From: an uncultured Paraglaciecola sp.
GTDB taxonomy: Bacteria; Pseudomonadota; Gammaproteobacteria; Enterobacterales; Alteromonadaceae
Length of the DNA stretch: 64,000 nt
Assembly: GCA_947498355.1 (NCBI GenBank)
Contig: CANMKA010000022.1
Span: forward strand, 1-64,000
Direction: 5' to 3'
Position 1 is the stretch's first letter. Each line of letters opens with the position of its first letter. Positions 29,236 to 37,522 of the stretch are shown piece by piece. The notes beneath the pieces were generated by a model. The model was not told where the DNA came from, made no database searches, and saw only the letters and a list, made by a program, of their open reading frames with translations. The translations under genes and the position numbers were made by a program.

Positions 29236-29561
29236 CGTGAATTGGTATAGCGCACAGCTGTCCCACTAATACTGACCATAAGCATTGAGCCGCCCTTACC
29301 AACGACTTCGTAATCAATATCAATGCCTACAACCGCATTCGCACCAAGGGCTCTAGCCTCATCAGCTAACTCTTTAAACCCAATTTTACGCGCCTTAGTT
29401 AATTCATCTTCATATGCCCCAGAGCGACCACCCACTATGTCTCTAATCGAAGCAAAAATATCTTTAAATAAATTGGCTCCCATCACAGCCTCACCCACCA
29501 CAATACCCAAATACTGCTCTATATTTTTTCCTTCTAACTGACTCGTAGTAGACATGATCAT
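29232..29561 (-). CDS. UPF0145 (YbjQ/heavy-metal-binding-domain) protein
   Basis: A 109-residue YbjQ-family protein: [92 protein letters not shown]. It forms a compact alpha-beta pentamer in known members; the biological role is unclear. I use ATG 29561, ten bases after AGGAG, rather than GTG 29570, which lies one base from it. It is convergent with, and overlaps by 4 bases, the DUF2897 gene. Confidence 0.9.
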   Translation of the reverse strand: MIMSTTSQLEGKNIEQYLGIVVGEAVMGANLFKDIFASIRDIVGGRSGAYEDELTKARKIGFKELADEARALGANAVVGIDIDYEVVGKGGSMLMVSISGTAVRYTNSR

Positions 29562-30229
29562 AGTATTCACTCTCCTTGATTAATAAAGTATTTACGCTAA
29601 GTTTTACTCGCTAAAAAGAACTCACTCTAATCGTAAATTTCAGTAAAATTACTGCCAAAGCTTATCATTACATTGGTTAATTAAACGATAGTAATCCTCT
29701 CAATTACTCGACCCTAAGTAATGCAAGGCGTGACAAACCTTACACAAGGTGTTAACGAAAAGGAAGGCATCTAAAATGTCTACCCTACTGAAATTCATCA
29801 CTATTGATATAAGCAGTGACGTCTTGTCCTTACAACGTCATTAAAATTATTAGCAACGCGTAATGTTTACTGCCTCCCTGCCTTTAATTATTGAACGCGG
29901 AACAACACTTCGAATTTATTTTGACCTCAATTTACTTTTAAAAACGTAGCACTCACAAAAAAATGAAAACGTTAAACTGATTAAAATCGTTTTAAAATTC
30001 AATAAGAAAAACAAAATCAGGTAATTATACAACCCCAAAAAATCAATAAAATTTAATCAGATTAAAAAAACACACAAATAAAAACATTTTTATTACATTT
30101 TAATCACAAAATGATTGACACACCCTCACAGCCAAATTATCGTATGAAAACGTTTACAAGGATATTTTTTGCGACAAACCATAGGGTCATTGCCCTGACA
30201 ATTAAAAAGTAACGATAGGTACTATAAAA
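29562..30229. other. Long upstream region of the TonB receptor
   Basis: About 670 bases, very AT-rich from 29930 on. No gene is seen. It contains a LacI-type operator at 30145-30158 and two weaker versions (29964-29977 TGAAAACGTTAAAC; TTAAAATCGTTTTAAAA near 29981). Confidence 0.6.
30145..30158. promoter_or_regulatory. LacI-family operator upstream of TonB receptor
   Basis: TGAAAACGTTTACA, identical to the site before the symporter (35830) and like those before the repressor gene (41230, 41373). The central AACGTT is typical of LacI-family sites. Confidence 0.8.
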
Positions 30230-33200
30230 ATGAAAGCACACACACAATTCCAACCGTCAGTCTTAGCGAAGAGCATTGCACTCATGCTTGGTAGCGCCGT
30301 ATTAGCCCCCTCCTCTTTTGCTCAAGAAGCAGGCGAAACAGAAGTCATTCAAGTTAAAGGTATCCGCGGTAGTTTGGCAAAGTCCATGGACATAAAACGC
30401 GAAACAGTTGGTATTGTCGATGCGATCACCGCAGAAGATATAGGTAAATTCCCCGATAGTAACTTAGCCGAATCATTACAACGAATTACAGGTGTATCAA
30501 TCGATCGACGAAATGGTGAAGGCTTCCAAGTTAGTGTTCGTGGTTTTGGCCCAGAATTTAACCAAGTCACCTTGAATGGGAGAAGTATGCCAGCAGCTCA
30601 AGTCAATGAAGCGGGCAGCTTAAATACTAGCCGTTCATTTGATATGAGTAACATCGCGTCTGAAGGGGTTTCCGGTGTCACAGTATTTAAATCATCGCAA
30701 CCCTCAACGACATCGGGTGGTATAGGTGCAACCGTTGACTTACAAACACGCAAGCCTTTTCAACATAATGGTTTTTTAGCTAGTGTTGGCGCAAAGGCTA
30801 TTCACGATACCACCACTAGAGTGGGGAGTAATATCACGCCAGAGCTGTCTGGGTTTGCCAGTTGGTCTGATGACGTTTGGGGGATTTCAGTATCCGCGTC
30901 TCATCAAAAGCGTGATAGTGGACGCACTGGCGTGTTTACTAACGGCTGGACTGGTGCCGCAGGAGCCTATACAGGAACGGACTTCATACCAAATGGCTTA
31001 ACCACTGATGCAGTCGTGGTCAATGCTCCAGCAATTGGTACCCAAACTAATTTCACACCAGGGGTAAGATATAACCATGTAGACTTTGAGCGTGAGCGCC
31101 AAAACGCACAAATCACCGTGCAATTTCGCCCGACAGACACATTAGAAGCAACGTTAGATTACACCTATGCTGAACAAGATATTCAAGGCGTTAGAAACGA
31201 ACTATCATTTTGGTTTGGTGGAGGCGCGTTCCCAACCTCAGCCATTGAATTTGAAACTGACAACGGCGTCGCAACACCTATCTACTGGTTAACTGAAAAC
31301 GAACCAAGCTATCAATCTCGTGACGTCAACTTTGGTGTTCAAGGAGCGAACATCAAAAACGAGTTAGATTCAATTGGTCTAAATCTTAAATGGGAAGCCT
31401 CTGACGAACTAGTAGTGAAATTCGATTACCATGACAGTGAAGGCACAGCGGGCCCTGGCAGCAATGGTCCAGGTAACTTCTATAACGTAGGAATTGGTGC
31501 ACAAGGTGTGTCAGTACAAGGCGTGGACAATTCAGGAGCTTTTCCGGTTCTGGTAGGGGTTTGGGATGAAAGAGATGGCGTAACCGGTGACGTGCCAGGA
31601 GATATCGATAAAGGCGACCTAAGTTCAACGGTTCGCCAGATCAATTTTGATAGAACCCGTTCAGAAATCAAGCAAACACGCTTAGATTTCGAGTATCAAC
31701 TTGCAGATGAAGTGTCTATCGATTTTGGTATCGAATCTCGTGACATGGAATATTCAAATAAGAGTTCCTTTGATCAAACGGTATTAGAAGGCAACTGGGG
31801 CGCTTCAAACCCTGGAGACATTCCACCAGACATGGTCGATGAACTCAACTTCACGACTTTATTGACAGGTTACAATACTGACATTAGTGAAGAGGGCCGA
31901 ACATTCTTCACTTCAAACTATGGTGGTGAGGGAGCAACTCCCCTAGTGGCATTTGGCGAAACCGCCTACATAGGCGACCCCAACGCTTTAGGGCAACTTC
32001 TGTCTGGTAACATTGGTATCGACTGGGCGCCCAATCCAGTTGACTCAACCAACCGCTTGATTCAAGAAAAAATCACTGCTGCTTACGCACAAATGACTAT
32101 CTCAGGTGAGATGAGCAATAATATGACTTACGATATTATTGGTGGCCTACGTTATGAGAAAACAGAAGTGTCGTCGACTGCACAAATTGCTGCGCCTGAA
32201 CTCCTTTGGCAAGGCGATAATGATTTCTTAGTCCAAGGTGGTAACGCAGCCACGGCTCCAATCGTTTTCAGAGAAGCAGAGTATGATCACGTATTACCTA
32301 GTATCAATATTTCACTGGGATTAACTGACAACCTATTCGCAAAAGTAGCTTGGGGAACCACGATAACGAGAGCCGATTACTCGAATTTGCAACATGGAGT
32401 CAGCGGAATTCAGGGCCCAGTAGGTGGACCAACCATACTTGGGGCTCAAAATGGGACTGCTAACAATGGTAACGTCGGATTGCTACCAATAGAGTCAAAC
32501 AATTTTGATATATCACTTGAGTGGTATTACGACGAAGGTAGTTACGTATCGGTGGGCTACTTCGACAAACGTGTTGTGAACTTTATTGGTACAGAAGAAG
32601 TGGTAACCACTGCAGACTCGACAAGAGACCCCTCTGCTGGTCCTCGTGCACAAGCGGCGCTGGATGAGTTAAATGCCCGTGGTATACCCGTTAATCAACA
32701 AAACCTATTCAGAATGGTCGCTTCATTAGACGATGGATCTGGAGGTTGTGTGCAAAATCCAAATGTATCGGTCAACTTGTGTGGCGCAGATTATGATTCT
32801 GCACCATATGAAGGCGCAGATGGCTGGGAGAATGGCGTAGATATCGTTGCCTTAGCATCAGATCCATTCTCAATTTTAGACGCATCTACCCCTGTTAATG
32901 CCAATGATGCACACATTGCGGGATGGGAATTAGCTGCCCAACACTTCTTTGGCGATACAGGCTTTGGTATTCAAGCCAACGCCACCTTGGTTAATGGCTC
33001 GATTGCTTTCGACGTCACTGACAATTCTGCACAATTTGCACTAACAGGCCTGAGTGATTCAGCTAACTTGGTATTTATTTACGAAAATGACAAGGTGCAA
33101 GCGCGTTTAACTTATAACTGGCGTGATGAGTTCTTAAACAATGCTAACGTCGGCAGTAATGAACCTGAGTTCACTGAAGCATACGAGCAAGTTGATTTTA

Positions 33201-33358
33201 CACTAGGATATTCCATAAACGAAAAATGGAGCGTTGCATTCGAGGGGATCAACATTCTTGACGAAGACGTGAGACGTTTTGGTAGAAGTAAAGCGCAACT
33301 ACGTAGCCTCGAAATTTATGGGGCGCGTTACGCACTCTCTACCCGTTATGTTTTCTAA
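30230..33358 (+). CDS. TonB-dependent receptor (outer-membrane oligosaccharide transporter)
   Basis: Outer-membrane receptor of 1042 residues of the large Caulobacter-type (TIGR01782) group. It has a signal peptide ending SSFAQEA, a TonB-box region (TEVIQVKGIRGSLAKSMDIKRET), a plug domain (IGKFPDSNLAESLQRITGVSIDRRNGEGFQVSVRG, LNGRSM) and a long beta barrel ending ALSTRYVF with the terminal aromatic. The neighbouring cellobiose phosphorylase, symporter and shared operator suggest cello-oligosaccharides as substrate. It has its own terminator at 33376-33410, so SapC and the halogenase probably receive read-through or separate initiation. Confidence 0.93.
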   Translation: MKAHTQFQPSVLAKSIALMLGSAVLAPSSFAQEAGETEVIQVKGIRGSLAKSMDIKRETVGIVDAITAEDIGKFPDSNLAESLQRITGVSIDRRNGEGFQVSVRGFGPEFNQVTLNGRSMPAAQVNEAGSLNTSRSFDMSNIASEGVSGVTVFKSSQPSTTSGGIGATVDLQTRKPFQHNGFLASVGAKAIHDTTTRVGSNITPELSGFASWSDDVWGISVSASHQKRDSGRTGVFTNGWTGAAGAYTGTDFIPNGLTTDAVVVNAPAIGTQTNFTPGVRYNHVDFERERQNAQITVQFRPTDTLEATLDYTYAEQDIQGVRNELSFWFGGGAFPTSAIEFETDNGVATPIYWLTENEPSYQSRDVNFGVQGANIKNELDSIGLNLKWEASDELVVKFDYHDSEGTAGPGSNGPGNFYNVGIGAQGVSVQGVDNSGAFPVLVGVWDERDGVTGDVPGDIDKGDLSSTVRQINFDRTRSEIKQTRLDFEYQLADEVSIDFGIESRDMEYSNKSSFDQTVLEGNWGASNPGDIPPDMVDELNFTTLLTGYNTDISEEGRTFFTSNYGGEGATPLVAFGETAYIGDPNALGQLLSGNIGIDWAPNPVDSTNRLIQEKITAAYAQMTISGEMSNNMTYDIIGGLRYEKTEVSSTAQIAAPELLWQGDNDFLVQGGNAATAPIVFREAEYDHVLPSINISLGLTDNLFAKVAWGTTITRADYSNLQHGVSGIQGPVGGPTILGAQNGTANNGNVGLLPIESNNFDISLEWYYDEGSYVSVGYFDKRVVNFIGTEEVVTTADSTRDPSAGPRAQAALDELNARGIPVNQQNLFRMVASLDDGSGGCVQNPNVSVNLCGADYDSAPYEGADGWENGVDIVALASDPFSILDASTPVNANDAHIAGWELAAQHFFGDTGFGIQANATLVNGSIAFDVTDNSAQFALTGLSDSANLVFIYENDKVQARLTYNWRDEFLNNANVGSNEPEFTEAYEQVDFTLGYSINEKWSVAFEGINILDEDVRRFGRSKAQLRSLEIYGARYALSTRYVF

Positions 33359-33375
33359 CTGAGTACTACCAATAC

Positions 33376-33410
33376 AATAATGCCGCTTGCTAAAGCGGCA
33401 TTATTTTTTT
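33376..33410 (+). terminator. Terminator after the TonB receptor gene
   Basis: Stem AATAATGCCGCTT / AAGCGGCATTATT, 4-nt loop, followed by a T run. Confidence 0.92.
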
Positions 33411-33446
33411 ACCCTTAAATATTAATATAAATAAGAAGTTATATTC

Positions 33447-34178
33447 ATGCCACAGCTACAACCTCTCAATCCAACTGCTCACAAGTCTATTCGCGTCAAC
33501 ACCCAATACTCAACTGAACTCGGTTACGATTGCGGAGCCGTCATGGTGGTTCCCAATGAAATATCTACTTTGCAACGCGAGTACCCTATTTTATTTCGAA
33601 AACACACTCAAACTGGTCGCTTGTTTCCAAATGCTCTGCTGGGTTTTGAGCAAAACGAAAATTTATTTTTAACTCATGATGGACATTGGAATGCTAAGAC
33701 TATTCCTCTATTGATACAAAAAGGCCCATTTATGATTACACCTGAGCATCAAGGCTCAGAGCAAAAGGCCATTTTAGCCTTAGATTTAGACGACCCCAGA
33801 ATCGGAAGCAAACAGGGTAAAGCGTTGTTTGATGAACTAGGCAACGAGACCCCATTCTTAAGTGAAGTAAAGCAAGTTATGGCCGGCATTCATGAGGGTA
33901 GCCCCTTGATAAACCTTATGGTTGATACCTATATGGAAATGGACTTGATCGAGCCTTTAACCCTAGATATTGAATTGAATGACGGACAAAAAATTCATTT
34001 TGCAGGTGCCTATACCGTATCCGAGGAAAAATTAGCCGATTTAAGTCCTCAGCAACTCGAAAAACTAAATGAAACAGGCTTGCTTGCTGTGGCTTTTTAC
34101 ATTGCTGGATCATTACAAAATGTGAGTCATCTCATAGAACTTAAAAACGCGACTTTATCTCACTGCTCTGACAAATAA
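33447..34178 (+). CDS. SapC family protein
   Basis: A 243-residue protein of the SapC family that commonly accompanies TonB receptors and flavin-dependent halogenases in polysaccharide loci. It shows YDCGAVMVVPNEISTLQREYPILFRKHTQTGRLFPNALLGFEQNENLFL and DLDDPRIGSKQGKALFDELGNETPFL. Its biochemical role here is not known (the name derives from a Campylobacter S-layer gene). It lies 11 bases upstream of the halogenase, so they are cotranscribed. Confidence 0.88.
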   Translation: MPQLQPLNPTAHKSIRVNTQYSTELGYDCGAVMVVPNEISTLQREYPILFRKHTQTGRLFPNALLGFEQNENLFLTHDGHWNAKTIPLLIQKGPFMITPEHQGSEQKAILALDLDDPRIGSKQGKALFDELGNETPFLSEVKQVMAGIHEGSPLINLMVDTYMEMDLIEPLTLDIELNDGQKIHFAGAYTVSEEKLADLSPQQLEKLNETGLLAVAFYIAGSLQNVSHLIELKNATLSHCSDK

Positions 34179-34189
34179 GGCAAGCTTGA

Positions 34190-35701
34190 ATGCAATGTGA
34201 CAGTAAAACACCCCAAATAAAAAAACGCGTTATAGTCGCAGGTGGTGGCACCTCAGGCTGGTTAGCAGCGGCTGCACTAAGTAAAGTACTAGGTAAAAAT
34301 TTAGACGTTAGCATTATTGAATCTGATACCATTGGCAGGATAGGCGTAGGTGAAGCGACTATTCCTCCCTTAAGGACCTTTCATCGCCTACTTGGCATTA
34401 ACGAACAAGACATGATGTCTGAAATTCAAGCTACATTTAAATTAGGTATCGAATTTAGCAACTGGGGAAATGTTGGTGACAAATACATTCATTCATTTGG
34501 GGTAAATGGCAAAGATTGCTGGGCATGTGACTTCCAACACTTCTGGCTAGCGGGTAACCTCAAAGGCCTGCATAACGATTCTATAGGCGATTATTGCGTT
34601 GAACATTTAGCTGCCCGCGAAGGGAAAGCAATGGGCGGAGACCAGAGTGGGATTAATTACGCTTATCATCTCGATGCAGGACTCTATGCTGAATATCTCA
34701 AAAAACTCTCAATCAAACACGGCGCAAAACACATTGAAGGAATCATTGAAAACGTCGCCATTTCTCCCAGAACAGGAAATATTACCGGCCTAACCATGCA
34801 GGATGGAGCTTATATTGAAGGCGACTTTTTTGTCGATTGCACAGGCTTTCAAGGCCGCCTTATAAGCCAAGCTTTAAATGTAAGCTACGAGCCATATGGT
34901 CACTATTTACCCTGTGATTCTGCTGTTGCTATTCAAACCGAGAAAACTGACAACCTAAGACCTTATACCCAAGCCATAGCTCACTCTTTTGGCTGGCAAT
35001 GGCGTATTCCTTTACAGCATAGGGTCGGAAACGGCTTAGTTTATTGCAGCCGCTACGTATCAGACGATCAAGCCATGTCTGCGCTAATGGAGAACCTTGA
35101 AAGTGATCCTATAACGACAGCAAGGGGATTTAAATATACGACAGGGCGCAGAACTAAAGCCTGGGCGAAAAATTGTGTCGCTATTGGCTTATCAGCTGGT
35201 TTTTTAGAACCAGTAGAATCTACGTCGATTCATTTAGCTATGTCATCCATTTTACGTTTACTCAAACTATTTCCTTTAAGTGACATTACCCAGTCAAATG
35301 TAGATGAGTTTAATCAACAAACTCAAGATGAAGTCGAACGTGTGAGAAACTTTATCATACTGCATTATCATGCAACTCAAAGAGAAGACAGTGGATTTTG
35401 GCGCTACTGTAAAAATATGGAAATACCAGACGCATTGCGCCATAGGATCCAGCTATTTAAAGATACAGGGACCATACCACTACCAGAGAAAGAGTTATTT
35501 CAAACTGACTCATGGACACAAGTCATGTTAGGACAACATATTAGACCAGGTACTTATCACCCAATAGTCGATGCTATGGCAAAACCAGAGCTTGAAAAAT
35601 TTTTACACGCTCTCAAACAGCAAACTCGTAACAAGGTCGATAGTATGCCAGCCCATCAAACGTTTATCAGTCAATACTGCCCAAGTAAACCGCTTCGTTA
35701 A
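34190..35701 (+). CDS. Flavin-dependent tryptophan halogenase family protein
   Basis: FAD-dependent enzyme of 503 residues. It has the nucleotide-binding GGGTSGWLAAAAL, IGVGEATIPPLRTFHRLLGI, the family motif WxWxIP in GWQWRIPLQHRVGNGLVY, and EPVESTSIHLAM in the catalytic region. Such halogenase-family proteins sit in many TonB-receptor polysaccharide loci of marine bacteria, where their substrate is unknown; a role in tryptophan chlorination should not be assumed. It is followed by a strong terminator and sits downstream of SapC. Confidence 0.88.
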   Translation: MQCDSKTPQIKKRVIVAGGGTSGWLAAAALSKVLGKNLDVSIIESDTIGRIGVGEATIPPLRTFHRLLGINEQDMMSEIQATFKLGIEFSNWGNVGDKYIHSFGVNGKDCWACDFQHFWLAGNLKGLHNDSIGDYCVEHLAAREGKAMGGDQSGINYAYHLDAGLYAEYLKKLSIKHGAKHIEGIIENVAISPRTGNITGLTMQDGAYIEGDFFVDCTGFQGRLISQALNVSYEPYGHYLPCDSAVAIQTEKTDNLRPYTQAIAHSFGWQWRIPLQHRVGNGLVYCSRYVSDDQAMSALMENLESDPITTARGFKYTTGRRTKAWAKNCVAIGLSAGFLEPVESTSIHLAMSSILRLLKLFPLSDITQSNVDEFNQQTQDEVERVRNFIILHYHATQREDSGFWRYCKNMEIPDALRHRIQLFKDTGTIPLPEKELFQTDSWTQVMLGQHIRPGTYHPIVDAMAKPELEKFLHALKQQTRNKVDSMPAHQTFISQYCPSKPLR

Positions 35702-35707
35702 AACAAC

Positions 35708-35753
35708 GTTTATATCAAATGGCACTTTGGTTTGATATAAACGCCTCTTTTTA
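35708..35753 (+). terminator. Terminator after the halogenase gene
   Basis: Stem CGTTTATATCAAA / TTTGATATAAACG (13 bp, 11-nt loop), followed by CCTCTTTTT. Confidence 0.88.
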
Positions 35754-35829
35754 AACTGGTTTTAAGTACTCTAAAAAACCTGCTTTTGTCGTTTCGAAGG
35801 AATAGGTTAACTTATTGTTAAATAAAGAT

Positions 35830-35843
35830 TGAAAACGTTTACA
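35830..35843. promoter_or_regulatory. LacI-family operator upstream of symporter-phosphorylase operon
   Basis: TGAAAACGTTTACA, identical over 14 bases to the site before the TonB receptor, 72 bases upstream of the symporter ATG. Confidence 0.82.
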
Positions 35844-35914
35844 TAATGATTTAATTTAGGTTCATAGTGTATGGTCACACCCGACCAAACATTCACTAAG
35901 ATGGAATTCAGATA

Positions 35915-37468
35915 ATGACAAAACTCCCCTTGTACGAAAAAGTGGGATACGCTATGGGCGATGCCGCAGCTAACTTGGTTTGGCGCGGAGCATTAGCTTA
36001 CTTAGCTGTGTTTTATACGGATACTTTTGGCATAGCAGCATCGGCAGCAGCCCTGTTGTTTCTATTCGTTAGGCTTACCGATGGCATCACTGACATCATA
36101 ATGGGTATGATTGCCGATAGAACGCATTCCAAATGGGGTAAATTCCGGCCTTGGATACTTTGTTCCACGCCTATTCTTTGTTTATTCATGATTCTATCTT
36201 TTACCACCCCTGATTTATCTGATAGTGGCAAACTACTGTATGCCTACCTAACCTATATTGGCTTAACCCTAGCCTATACAGTCAACAATGTGCCCTACTC
36301 TGCTCTAATGGGCGTCATGACAGACGACGATAACGAACGTACAAGTTTGTCGGGTTTTAGATTTGCAGGGGCATTTATTGGTGGTTTGTTGGTCATGGGC
36401 TTTTTGCCCGATTTGGTCGCATATTTTGGTCAAGGCAACGACAGTGTAGGCTATCAATACACTATGTACGTCTTTGCAGGCCTACTACTGGCGCTAATGG
36501 TGATATCAGTCGCTACCACTAAAGAGCGCGTTACGCCTGTTGTATCAACTCAAAATAGTTTAGGCAGAGAACTAATTGACTTAGCCAAACACTCGCCTTT
36601 TATATTAGTTCCATTATTTTCTATTTCTGCATTTTTTCACTATCGAAACTGGCTTTCAGGTGCGTTCTTTATCGCCGTTATGATCTGCCTAGTTTGGTTT
36701 ATCAGGCACCTAACCGCCAAATCAGAAGCATCAAATGCTAAGCGTGGTTCTGGCGTTCAACAAGATATGTTGGATTTAATTAGCAACAAACCTTGGTTAA
36801 TTCTGTTGGGCTTGGGCTTTTTAACCATGATGTTCAACGGTATAAAGTACGGGGTAGTCGCCTATTACTTTAAGTATTATGTTGGCGATGAGCTTTTAGT
36901 AGGTAAATACTTTATCGCCTTGTTGGTCGTATCTGTGGCGGGAGCCTTGTGCACCAGTTTTTTTGCCAAAAAGCTCGGTAGAAAGTCTTTGTTTATCATC
37001 GCATTATTACTTAGCAGTTTACTTACTTGTGGCTTTTTTTGGATCCCAGCTTCAGAGATTAACACAATGTTTATTGTGGGTTGTTCCGCCGAATTTTTCG
37101 CCGCAATGATGCCTACTTTATTCTTTTCGATGCTTGGCGACTCAGCTGATTACAATGAATGGCTGAATGGCAGACGCGCCACTGGGCTTATCTATTCAGC
37201 AGGCACTTTTGTTCAAAAAACTGGTGGCGGTTTCGCTGGCGCTTTGATGCTGGTTGTACTCGCTGGTTACGGCTACGATGGCATGGACATTGACACAGCC
37301 GCAGGTGCCATTCCTGCCATGCTACTACTTATGAGCTTTATCCCAGCCGCCTTTGGCATCGCTGGAGCAGTACTCATGATGTTTTACCCTATTACCGACA
37401 AAATGCAAACGCAAATGACCCAAGACCTAATTCAACGCAGAAATCAAGGGTCGGTTGCAACCGAGTAG
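35915..37468 (+). CDS. GPH-family sugar:cation symporter (MelB-like MFS)
   Basis: Inner-membrane symporter of 517 residues with about 12 helices. GPH features: LPLYEKVGYAMGDAAANLVWRGALAYLAVFYTDTFGI at the N-terminus (as in MelB), RLTDGITDIIMGMIADRTHSKWGKFRPWIL between helices 2 and 3, and SMLGDSADYNEWLNGRRATGLIYSAGTFVQKTGGG in the C-half. It is 54 bases before the cellobiose phosphorylase gene, so the likely cargo is cellobiose or short cellodextrins (inference). Confidence 0.92.
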   Translation: MTKLPLYEKVGYAMGDAAANLVWRGALAYLAVFYTDTFGIAASAAALLFLFVRLTDGITDIIMGMIADRTHSKWGKFRPWILCSTPILCLFMILSFTTPDLSDSGKLLYAYLTYIGLTLAYTVNNVPYSALMGVMTDDDNERTSLSGFRFAGAFIGGLLVMGFLPDLVAYFGQGNDSVGYQYTMYVFAGLLLALMVISVATTKERVTPVVSTQNSLGRELIDLAKHSPFILVPLFSISAFFHYRNWLSGAFFIAVMICLVWFIRHLTAKSEASNAKRGSGVQQDMLDLISNKPWLILLGLGFLTMMFNGIKYGVVAYYFKYYVGDELLVGKYFIALLVVSVAGALCTSFFAKKLGRKSLFIIALLLSSLLTCGFFWIPASEINTMFIVGCSAEFFAAMMPTLFFSMLGDSADYNEWLNGRRATGLIYSAGTFVQKTGGGFAGALMLVVLAGYGYDGMDIDTAAGAIPAMLLLMSFIPAAFGIAGAVLMMFYPITDKMQTQMTQDLIQRRNQGSVATE

Positions 37469-37522
37469 CGATATACAGCTCCCAACTTAGATCTAAAATT
37501 TACTCACGAAGAGACTGAAATT

